From the NCBI GenBank assembly GCA_034717835.1, contig JAYELZ010000185.1, positions 1-12,109 of the forward strand: 12,109 bases of DNA, given 5' to 3'. The position numbers were made by a program, and so were the translations under genes. Origin of the DNA: G713 sp034717835. GTDB taxonomy: Bacteria > Chloroflexota > Anaerolineae > B4-G1 > SLSP01. Positions 1 to 5,943 of this stretch are shown here, piece after piece. Each line of letters starts with the position of its first letter. Position 1 is the stretch's first letter. The notes beneath the pieces were generated by a model that saw only the letters and a list, made by a program, of their open reading frames with translations, did not search any database and was not told where the DNA came from.

Positions 1-102
1 GCCCGTATCTCCCAGTACTAGGGGCTAGCGCTAGTCTTTAACCGGGCCAATTTTCGAGCACCGTGCTAACGGCCTTACCCCCCCCTGATGCTCGATTTTA
101 GG
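1..102. other. Non-coding left flank with a C8 run and small palindromes
   Basis: No gene is visible here. There is a 10-bp palindrome CTAGCGCTAG (25-34), a short inverted repeat AGCA-CCG-TGCT (57-67) and a run of eight C (78-85). Read in the operon's direction, the inverted repeat is followed by CGAAAATT rather than a T-run, so it is at best a weak transcription end. GCCCG at 1-5 can pair with CGGGC at 43-47, but this is not evidence of a functional RNA by itself. Confidence 0.5.
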
Positions 103-188
103 CGGGTAGTCACTTGGTCGGGTAGTCACTTGGTCTAGTAGTCACTTGGTCGGGTAGTCACTTAGTCGGGTAGTTCTTGGTCGGGTAG
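103..188. repeat. Tandem 16-bp repeat, five copies plus a partial, downstream of cas2
   Basis: The unit CGGGTAGTCACTTGGT is exact at 103-118 and 119-134. It has two changes at 135-150 (CTAG at the start) and one at 151-166 (CTTAGT). The fifth copy (167-181) is one base shorter, and a partial copy begins at 182. The copies abut with no spacers, so this is a minisatellite-like repeat and not a CRISPR array. The same unit recurs in the same orientation at 11740-11771, on the other side of the operon. Function is unknown; it could be a dispersed genomic repeat, a recombination site or a protein-binding array. Confidence 0.9.
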
Positions 189-216
189 AGATGTTTGCCC
201 TTTGCGGGTCTCCTTT

Positions 217-501
217 TTAGACGACAAGTACGTCGATCTGGTGTAGTACTTCGGGGCCGCTCGTAACTTCAGTTTTGGCCAGGCAGGTTGCGCAAAGGTA
301 ATAGTAGCGGACTTGATCTTCCCGCGGGTGAATCACCCGCGCCACCTGCGCTTTCAATTTAGTGACTCGCGCTGGTTTTAGTAGACATTCAAAGACGCTG
401 TATTGCACCGGGGTGCCGTAGTTAAGCAGGACATTGTGCAGTTTGGTGCGCCGCTTATCAGCGCTGATATCGTAAACTACTACCATAAATTGACGTGTCA
501 T
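217..501 (-). CDS. cas2: CRISPR-associated protein Cas2
   Basis: Cas2 is the structural partner of Cas1 in the integrase that inserts new spacers into the CRISPR array. At 94 residues this is a normal-length Cas2. It opens with a hydrophobic strand ending in YD (Y10, D11), the position of the conserved aspartate in the family's ferredoxin fold. The central YGTPVQYSVFEC segment (about 28-39) is the typical Cas2 strand that leads into the dimer core. The start is the ATG at 501, with GAGGAG at 508-513 six bases upstream. It is the last gene of the operon, 29 bp after cas1. Stop TAA is followed within 30 bp by the tandem 16-bp repeats, and no clear terminator is seen. Confidence 0.95.
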   Translation of the reverse strand: MTRQFMVVVYDISADKRRTKLHNVLLNYGTPVQYSVFECLLKPARVTKLKAQVARVIHPREDQVRYYYLCATCLAKTEVTSGPEVLHQIDVLVV

Positions 502-530
502 GGAGTGCTCCTCACACTAGCCGAGTGGCG

Positions 531-1526
531 CTAGCGGGTAAGAAAAGGGGGATAATTCTCCCGCTGCCCCTCAATAACTTTACTCAATAGCCGGGCTTGT
601 ACCTCAAAACATTGCTGATAAGTTAGTCGGTGTTCCAGCAGCGGATGGGTCACGCGGGTATGAATACGTCGGCCATATTGTTGAAAGAAGGTTTTTAAGG
701 CGGCGGGTTGCAGATAAACGCCGCCGTTAGGTCCCGGCCTGAAATCTTCGGGAGTGAGCATCTCTTTGTTGACCAAGGTTAACAGGACGGAATCGGCGAT
801 GAGAGAACGAAACTCTTCCATCAGGTCCAAGGCCAGCGCGGGGCGACCGTGCTTATCAGCGTGAAAGAAGCCATCGTAAGGATCTAAACCCACGAGTTCC
901 GCGGCCGTCATCATGTTTTGCCCTAAGAGGGTGTAACCCAAACTGAGCAGGGCGTTGGCGGGATCGGGGGGCGGGCGGCGAGCGCGGCGTTCCAAGCCCC
1001 AACCGGGGGGAATCGCTTGGCGCAAAATTTGAAAGTAGGCCCGCGCACCGCGTCCCTCTAATCCCCGTAATTCAGCCAGGGAAGCGGCCGTTTCCACGGC
1101 TGCTTCCGATTCATCTAAAGCCTGGATAGAGGATTCCGTTACCTCGGGATGGTTGCGGCAGATCCGCCGCGCCATCGTCCGCTGGTTGCATAATTTCCCC
1201 CTGACTATGGCGCGCGCAATCTTCAGGCAGAACTCAGGCCGCTGTGCCTGAGCGTATTGCGCATGGCGGCGGGGGATATTTTTACCGGTAGGCGGCAACA
1301 AACGACCCCGTAACTGGCCCGTTCGGCTGATTAAACTCAAGCCGACTCCCGCGCGCAATAAGGCCAACAGAGCGGGGGTAGTGGCTCCTACATGTCCCAC
1401 CAAGACGATGTGCGAGACGCGCAATAACGGCACCCGCAGCAGCACTACATCATCTTTGGTAACCAGGAGGCGACGGTATTCCTTCTCGATCCGCGCGCCC
1501 TGCTCAGTGACGTATAACGTCGCCAT
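531..1526 (-). CDS. cas1: CRISPR-associated integrase Cas1
   Basis: This is the catalytic subunit of the spacer integrase. At 331 residues it is full-length. An N-terminal beta-rich part (about 1-75, including the LLRVSHIVLVG stretch) is followed by an alpha-helical catalytic part. The metal-binding residues are recognisable: E157 in RGLEGRGARAYF, H222 in DGFFHADKHGRPALALDL, and D234 with E237/E238 in LDLMEEFR. The ATG at 1526 has GAGGCGG just upstream and lies 20 bp after the RT stop. In many type III loci Cas1 is fused to a reverse transcriptase. Here the two are separate and in different reading frames, and the complete Cas1 N-terminal domain shows that this is not a broken fusion. Together with the RT and Cas2 it forms the adaptation module, which may accept RNA-derived spacers. 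Confidence 0.97.
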   Translation of the reverse strand: MATLYVTEQGARIEKEYRRLLVTKDDVVLLRVPLLRVSHIVLVGHVGATTPALLALLRAGVGLSLISRTGQLRGRLLPPTGKNIPRRHAQYAQAQRPEFCLKIARAIVRGKLCNQRTMARRICRNHPEVTESSIQALDESEAAVETAASLAELRGLEGRGARAYFQILRQAIPPGWGLERRARRPPPDPANALLSLGYTLLGQNMMTAAELVGLDPYDGFFHADKHGRPALALDLMEEFRSLIADSVLLTLVNKEMLTPEDFRPGPNGGVYLQPAALKTFFQQYGRRIHTRVTHPLLEHRLTYQQCFEVQARLLSKVIEGQRENYPPFLTR

Positions 1527-1546
1527 CCGCCGCCTCGGTCAGTTTC

Positions 1547-2464
1547 CTACCGGTACCCGTCCGGCACGTAATCGTAAAAGAGCCAGTCAAAATCATCCTT
1601 AACCTCGATGCGTTTGTCTTGCCAGAGATAACTGTACATGTTGCCCTCAAAATGGACTCCAAGATAATCAAAACCCTCATCAAAGGTAGTGAGGCAGGTT
1701 TTGTGCGGTTCCAACTGCAAGCGCAATTCAGTGAGCAGCGCGGCCACGTCGCGCCAGGACTGCTTTCCCCGCTGTTGGTTAACGGTAAACACGCAAAAAT
1801 CGTCCGCATACCGCACCCAGCGATAGCCAAAGTCTGTTAGGCGTTGATCCACACGGTGCAGGTAGAGATTGGCGAGCAAGGGAGAAATCACTGATCCGAG
1901 GGGGATACCTTTAGGCACCTCAGGATCGCGCCGCCCGACCAGCAGCCATTGCCGGATTAAGCGGCGGGTGATGGGATCAGTGACCAGCTGATTAAAGAAG
2001 GTTTGGATCAATGCGTGATCTAGAGAATCGAAACATTCATCGACATCGGCATCCAGCACCCAACGATAGCCATTCTCACGCAGGAGCACGACTTGCCGCA
2101 CGGCATCGGCGACTGAGCGGCCGGGGCGGTAACCATAACTGTGCTCAAAAAAGAGCCGTTCACAGCGCGGAGTCAGCACTCGCAGGACGGCGCGCTGCAG
2201 CACACGATCGGTGATGGTGGGAATAGCGAAATGGCGATAGCCGCCGCTTTTTTTAGGTAAGCTAAAGCGGCGCAGGGGGCGCGGTTGATAGGTGTTGGCG
2301 CGCACGGAGCGGGCTAACGTAACGAGGCGCTCTTCCCAGGTGCGGCTCCATTTGCGCAGACTGATATGGTCCACTCCCCCGGCGCCACCGTTATCACGTA
2401 CCTCTTCCCAAGCCGGGCGTAAGTTATCCAACGCCAGGATCCGGTCGATTAAACGGGCCCCCAT
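1547..2464 (-). CDS. CRISPR-associated reverse transcriptase, group II intron-like, stand-alone
   Basis: This is an RNA-directed DNA polymerase expected to copy captured RNA into DNA for Cas1-Cas2. The 305 residues carry the usual RT blocks in order: NGGAGGVD (25-32, RT0), LPKKSGGYRHFAIPTITDRVLQ (about 69-90, RT1-2), DADVDECFDSLDH (138-150, RT3, catalytic Asp likely D140), KGIPLGSVISPLLANLYLH (185-203, RT4), YADD (219-222, RT5) and FDYLGVHF (265-272, RT7). Only about 30 residues follow RT7, so the maturase/thumb (X) and DNA-endonuclease regions of intron RTs are absent or very reduced. There is no fused Cas6 or Cas1. The start at 2464 has GGGAGGAA upstream and lies 13 bp after the membrane-protein gene. 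The context, directly before cas1 and cas2, points to CRISPR adaptation rather than a group II intron, retron or diversity-generating element. Confidence 0.93.
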   Translation of the reverse strand: MGARLIDRILALDNLRPAWEEVRDNGGAGGVDHISLRKWSRTWEERLVTLARSVRANTYQPRPLRRFSLPKKSGGYRHFAIPTITDRVLQRAVLRVLTPRCERLFFEHSYGYRPGRSVADAVRQVVLLRENGYRWVLDADVDECFDSLDHALIQTFFNQLVTDPITRRLIRQWLLVGRRDPEVPKGIPLGSVISPLLANLYLHRVDQRLTDFGYRWVRYADDFCVFTVNQQRGKQSWRDVAALLTELRLQLEPHKTCLTTFDEGFDYLGVHFEGNMYSYLWQDKRIEVKDDFDWLFYDYVPDGYR

Positions 2465-2477
2465 CTGTTCCTCCCAG

Positions 2478-3623
2478 TTAGACTACAAAATCCTCAGTAG
2501 GTTCCTCGTCCGCAGTGGCTAACTGCTGCTCAGCCACACTCAACTCCAATTCCTCTAACTGTCCCTGCAAGCACTGCAGCATCTCTACCAACGAAGAGCC
2601 TGCGGGCACCCAACCGACTTTCCATGCCAGCTCACGAATGATATGGTCGGGTAAAGTAGCTAAATAGTAATCATAGTCTAAGGATTCTTCCAAGCGGGCT
2701 AAGAAGCCAGTCAACCACTCTCGACAAGGATCACCCGCCGGTAAAAAAGTGTAGTTGAGCCGCGCCACTGCTTCCAGGCGGGTGCCGATAACGTGTAATT
2801 CGGAATCCTCATGGAGTTTTAACCGTTCAGCGCTAGCGCGGTAAGGCTGGCTAGTGTGACCGGCGACCGGAAAGCGCGGATGCCAGCGGATACTAACTTC
2901 CCCGTACAGCCGGTGGCGCAACAGCCACTGGTGGCGGTGCGCTTCAAAAGTTACGCCTTGCGGCAGGAGCAACCGCCAGCTGGCAGTATCTTGATCTGCC
3001 TGGAGAAAAGGATTTTGAGCCACCAGGCGAGGTAGTTCATTGATAGCGAGTCGTTGCGTCTCTAATGAGGATTCCCACCAGCCATAGGGGGCTTCATAGC
3101 CCAGGGAGCGATCCGCGTAATGGTGCAGCACGTAGAGGACCAGACATTGGCTCAAAGCCAACTGCTCGGCGGCTATAAATTCTGGGAAGAGTTGTCCCTC
3201 TGCTTGCGCTTCCGCATATAACGCGAGGAACTCTGGCTGTGCGGAGGTGGGGTAGCGGTGCGCGAAGAGCCGTCTGGCGTGCCGCAGGGGTGGATAACCA
3301 GAAGTGACCGCGATGGTCGCCCGCTCGCTACGGGGTAAGTGGTAGGGCAGCCAGAGGTTGAGGCGTGCCCGGCGGCTTTCTGTCCGCCCGGAAAGCAACC
3401 AGCTGGCCAGGACTAGCAAAAATAGGACCAGTAATCCCAGGAGGACTAGCAACAGACGCCAGAGGGTCGGCGCTAACCACTCCTGCAACAGGGCGGCTAA
3501 ACCATCTGTCAGCAAGCCCAGTAATACTCCGAGGACAACCGTGACTAAAATTAGAGCGAGTACTTCGCTCCGCGAACGTTGTACCTTTTCAATGCAGCTG
3601 TAGGGATTACGTCGGTGGTGCAT
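2478..3623 (-). CDS. Unrecognised two-pass membrane protein within the CRISPR operon
   Basis: I do not recognise this family. The 381 residues begin with a short basic tail (HHRR, K13, R16, R18). Two strongly hydrophobic segments follow, at about 21-38 (ALILVTVVLGVLLGLL) and 55-77 (WRLLLVLLGLLVLFLLVLASWLL), separated by a short loop. A basic cluster (R80, R84, R85, R87) comes next. The positive-inside rule puts both ends in the cytoplasm, with a soluble region of about 300 residues that has mixed helical and strand-like stretches and an acidic C-terminal tail (ADEEPTEDF). No nuclease, protease or CARF motif is evident to me. The ATG at 3623 has GGAGG upstream and overlaps the end of the preceding RAMP gene by 17 bp, so the two are probably translationally coupled. 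Its place between effector and adaptation genes supports a role in the system; what that role is remains unknown. Confidence 0.85.
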   Translation of the reverse strand: MHHRRNPYSCIEKVQRSRSEVLALILVTVVLGVLLGLLTDGLAALLQEWLAPTLWRLLLVLLGLLVLFLLVLASWLLSGRTESRRARLNLWLPYHLPRSERATIAVTSGYPPLRHARRLFAHRYPTSAQPEFLALYAEAQAEGQLFPEFIAAEQLALSQCLVLYVLHHYADRSLGYEAPYGWWESSLETQRLAINELPRLVAQNPFLQADQDTASWRLLLPQGVTFEAHRHQWLLRHRLYGEVSIRWHPRFPVAGHTSQPYRASAERLKLHEDSELHVIGTRLEAVARLNYTFLPAGDPCREWLTGFLARLEESLDYDYYLATLPDHIIRELAWKVGWVPAGSSLVEMLQCLQGQLEELELSVAEQQLATADEEPTEDFVV

Positions 3624-4479
3624 CCGTTCCTCCCCAGATGCCGTAGGGGCCGATCTGTACCTTTAGCTCATTCTGGCTAAACGCTCCGGGGACATAACAG
3701 ATACGTGCGGGGCTGGGCTGTTGCCCGAATTTACTGGCGCGCTTAGTTTCTCGTCCCACCAGCGGTTCTAAGGAGCCGGTTATGGAGGCCGCAGCGGTGG
3801 GAATAGCTTGAGAGTCCTCAAAATTACTGGCGAGCGTGTGCGCCAAGAATCGTTGCTCCGCGGTAAGTCTCAGCAGTGGGCGCTCTCCTGGCAGGGTTAC
3901 TGAGTACTTTGCAAAGAGCTGCTTAGCAGTGAGTGGTTGTGGGTCAGAGACCAGTTCTAGCTGCCCCCAGCCGTAACCACGCTCGCCGCCAACTTGCAAA
4001 CGGGCCAACGCGCTCTGCCACTCCAGTGCTGAGTCTGCGCGTTGAAAAAGGTAACCAGTCAAGTAGACTTGTTTTCCCGCCTCTCGAGTGTGGGGCATAA
4101 GATACTCGACTTCGTGCAAGCTGTTTTCTTCGGCACTAGCGGCGGAGTAATCCAACGCCGTGCTGGCGTAGGTGGAGAGGTAGTGGTAACGAAAATTCTC
4201 TTCCCAGGGCCAGGTCTCAATGGAACCATCTGTATTGGTGGTAGCAAAAAGATAGGTGAAGGCCAGCTCCTGGTTAACACGCTCTCCCACATCCACGTAA
4301 GTTTGGGGCGCAGGTTTACCGGCGGGATGGCTGTTGCGCGCCAAACGCGCGGTCAACGCACCCCACAGGTTACGCCCCGTGACGTAGGAGCGGGTTAGTT
4401 GTAAGTTGCCGACTTTGCCTCGTCCAATATGCAGCGGTGAACATAATCGAAAGCGCAGCTTGTAGGCCTGCCAGCTCAT
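3607..4479 (-). CDS. cmr3: Type III RAMP protein, Cmr3/Cas5 group
   Basis: This is a backbone subunit that, in Cmr complexes, sits beside Cas10 and holds the 5' tag of the crRNA. The 290 residues open with the RAMP strand LRFRLCSPLHIGRGKVGN (8-25), followed by RNLWGALTARL (36-46), equivalent to the segment where Cas5-group proteins build the first helix. Next comes the TALDYSAAS...SLHEVEYLMP region (about 107-129) typical of Cmr3, Csm4 and Csx10. A glycine-rich loop, GGERGYGWG, lies at 164-172. I assign Cmr3 mainly from these features and because all the other Cmr roles in the operon are filled. Csx10-like is an alternative name. The ATG at 4479 is preceded by GGGGAGGT (4485-4492), which overlaps the Cmr5 stop. 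Confidence 0.75.
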   Translation of the reverse strand: MSWQAYKLRFRLCSPLHIGRGKVGNLQLTRSYVTGRNLWGALTARLARNSHPAGKPAPQTYVDVGERVNQELAFTYLFATTNTDGSIETWPWEENFRYHYLSTYASTALDYSAASAEENSLHEVEYLMPHTREAGKQVYLTGYLFQRADSALEWQSALARLQVGGERGYGWGQLELVSDPQPLTAKQLFAKYSVTLPGERPLLRLTAEQRFLAHTLASNFEDSQAIPTAAASITGSLEPLVGRETKRASKFGQQPSPARICYVPGAFSQNELKVQIGPYGIWGGTDAPPT

Positions 4480-4482
4480 CGT

Positions 4483-4917
4483 TCACCTCCCCTCGTTCTT
4501 CGCGGCCTTGGCTCCATAGCGGGCGTAGATCAACGTCTGCTCAAAGAGCTCTTTGGTCATGATGAGTGGGTCCAGCTCAGCACAGATGGTTTTGCTAACA
4601 GTTGAAAGTGTCCGCTGGGAACCTAAATCGCCATCCAAAAGGTCTTCCCACCCAAAGTCCAAATCCTCTGCGGCTAGCCGCAACAATTGTTCGCGGACCA
4701 CTTGGGCGATCTTTTCATCTTTATCTTGCGTGCGCGAAAAGAGGAAGAGGAAACAAGCGTAAACGCCGTTCTCCTGCAGCACACCGAGAGCTTTGGTGAC
4801 CAGATTATCCGTACTGGTCGCGTCCTCTTTCTCAACTGCGCGCCTTACTATCTGTTGGGCGCGCTGGGCAGCTATTCCATCTAAGAGACGTTTATCCATT
4901 GAAGTTGGATTAGGCAT
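4483..4917 (-). CDS. cmr5: Type III small subunit Cmr5
   Basis: Cmr5 is the small all-helical subunit that lines the inner filament of Cmr-type complexes and helps bind the target RNA. The length, 144 residues, is typical. Recognisable family stretches are the N-terminal DKRLLDGIAAQRAQQIV helix (about 8-24), the central ALGVLQENGVYACFLFLFSR segment (about 43-62) and the C-terminal LIYARYGAKA (about 129-138), which closely matches the usual Cmr5 ending. The ATG at 4917 overlaps the end of cmr4 by 8 bp, and its AGGAGG (4923-4928) lies inside the cmr4 coding end, so translation is probably coupled. It is followed after 3 bp by the Cmr3-like gene. Confidence 0.88.
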   Translation of the reverse strand: MPNPTSMDKRLLDGIAAQRAQQIVRRAVEKEDATSTDNLVTKALGVLQENGVYACFLFLFSRTQDKDEKIAQVVREQLLRLAAEDLDFGWEDLLDGDLGSQRTLSTVSKTICAELDPLIMTKELFEQTLIYARYGAKAAKNEGR

Positions 4918-5860
4918 TGTTGCCTCCTGAGATATTTTCTGTGTGCACTACTCGCATCCGCCCGAAACCACGTGTGCCCATCCCGCCCACCCCTAACCAC
5001 TCAATCATCTTCAGACCAGCACCAGCCACATCCAACGGGCTGCGCCACGGCCCATTGGTTAAAGGAGTACCCTGCGCCGTCTGCTCAGTGACGGGGAATT
5101 TATCTTGACGAAAGCTATCCTCCACCACAGCGCTCACCAGGAAAGCACTGCGCGGAATCGCTTCGTAAGTAAAGAGAGCGCCTTTTTCAGCCGCGCCTGT
5201 CTCGGGATCAATGCTCACTGAAGTGCGCACCTCCAAGTTAGAATTAACAATCTGGCTAAAGAGTTTATCAGTAACCAATACCGTGCGCGCTTTGATCGCG
5301 TCCCAGGCAGCCCCCTGGAGCATAGCACCCTTCAATTTTAGCGGGTCATCCACAGCCTCCAGCAGGAGCCAACCAAGGTTGAGCTGTTGCTGCGGGACTT
5401 TCAGCCCGGCGGCTAACATGATCTTTTCTGCGGGTAGCTGGGGAATCTGTTTTACTCCGGCTCCCCGCAACTGATCTGGACTGGTGACCCAAACTGGGCC
5501 AGCTAACGAATGGACGGGGAAGAAGAGCAGCTGCGCGTCAAAGATGTTGATAGTACCGGCGTAAGAGGTGGTCTTTTTGGGGTTTCCTTGCTGCTCCACC
5601 TTCAGACTGCCAAAGGTGTAGCAGATCGGGCAATCCCGCTGTTGACAATGGCCTCCCTGCCCAGCACACTGAGGGCTTTCGTTTTGCATCGCGGCATAAG
5701 AACGTGCAGCGCCGGAGAGTGAGGTGCCGGGGATTTTAGGGAGGCGGGTGCCAGGTTCGCGTACGATGCTATTATCCACCCGCCCCAGGCGGTAGCCGCC
5801 CGTACCGATATGCACGGGGTCCAAGGTCATCCAAAGATAGCTCTGTGTTGCATAACTCAT
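4910..5860 (-). CDS. cmr4: Type III RAMP backbone subunit Cmr4 (likely target-RNA nuclease)
   Basis: Cmr4 is the repeated backbone subunit whose loop aspartate cuts bound target RNA at regular intervals. The 316 residues begin with the diagnostic block LDPVHIGTGGYRLGRVDNSIVRE (13-35). D29 corresponds by position to the known catalytic aspartate of Cmr4. KIPGTSLSGAARSYAA (about 42-57) follows as the conserved RAMP helix. A cysteine cluster, CAGQGGHCQQRDCPICYTFGS (about 64-84), matches the metal-binding loop of the family. Near the C-terminus, WLGVGGMGTRGFGRMRV is the glycine-rich RAMP loop. The start ATG at 5860 has a perfect AGGAGGT five bases upstream. It is preceded by the only sizeable gap inside the operon (83 bp), which may allow its own level of translation. 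Confidence 0.92.
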   Translation of the reverse strand: MSYATQSYLWMTLDPVHIGTGGYRLGRVDNSIVREPGTRLPKIPGTSLSGAARSYAAMQNESPQCAGQGGHCQQRDCPICYTFGSLKVEQQGNPKKTTSYAGTINIFDAQLLFFPVHSLAGPVWVTSPDQLRGAGVKQIPQLPAEKIMLAAGLKVPQQQLNLGWLLLEAVDDPLKLKGAMLQGAAWDAIKARTVLVTDKLFSQIVNSNLEVRTSVSIDPETGAAEKGALFTYEAIPRSAFLVSAVVEDSFRQDKFPVTEQTAQGTPLTNGPWRSPLDVAGAGLKMIEWLGVGGMGTRGFGRMRVVHTENISGGNNA

Positions 5861-5943
5861 GTTATACCTCCTGAGATTGATTACTGGTTACCAGGAACAA
5901 AATTATGGGTTCAGTTGCTGGGTGGTTCGTTTTCCCCTCTGCA
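5861..5943 (-). promoter_or_regulatory. Intergenic gap before cmr4 with perfect ribosome-binding site and small palindrome
   Basis: This is the only gap of more than 30 bp within the operon. It contains AGGAGGT (5866-5872) five bases from the cmr4 ATG, which fixes that start. A short palindrome, CTGGTTACCAG, lies at 5884-5894, about 24 bp from the ATG. No convincing -35/-10 pair was found, so an internal promoter is not supported. Small RNA-level control of the abundant Cmr4 backbone is possible but unproven. Confidence 0.6.

Noticed and set aside
57..67. Hairpin as the operon's intrinsic terminator
   Set aside because: The stem is only four to five base pairs and no T-run follows in the direction of transcription.
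103..188. Tandem 16-bp units as a CRISPR array beside cas2
   Set aside because: The copies touch each other with no spacers, and the unit is much shorter than CRISPR repeats.
1504..2464. RT and Cas1 as one frameshifted RT-Cas1 fusion gene
   Set aside because: The RT ends normally and Cas1 has its own ribosome site and complete N-terminal domain. The frames differ, with 20 bp between them.
1547..2464. RT as a group II intron maturase, retron or diversity-generating element
   Set aside because: There is no maturase or endonuclease domain, no intron domain V/VI or retron RNA visible, no template/variable repeat pair, and it sits directly before cas1 and cas2.
4042..4398. 118-codon plus-strand open frame
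   Set aside because: It is antisense to the Cmr3-like gene, whose conserved motifs span the same bases.
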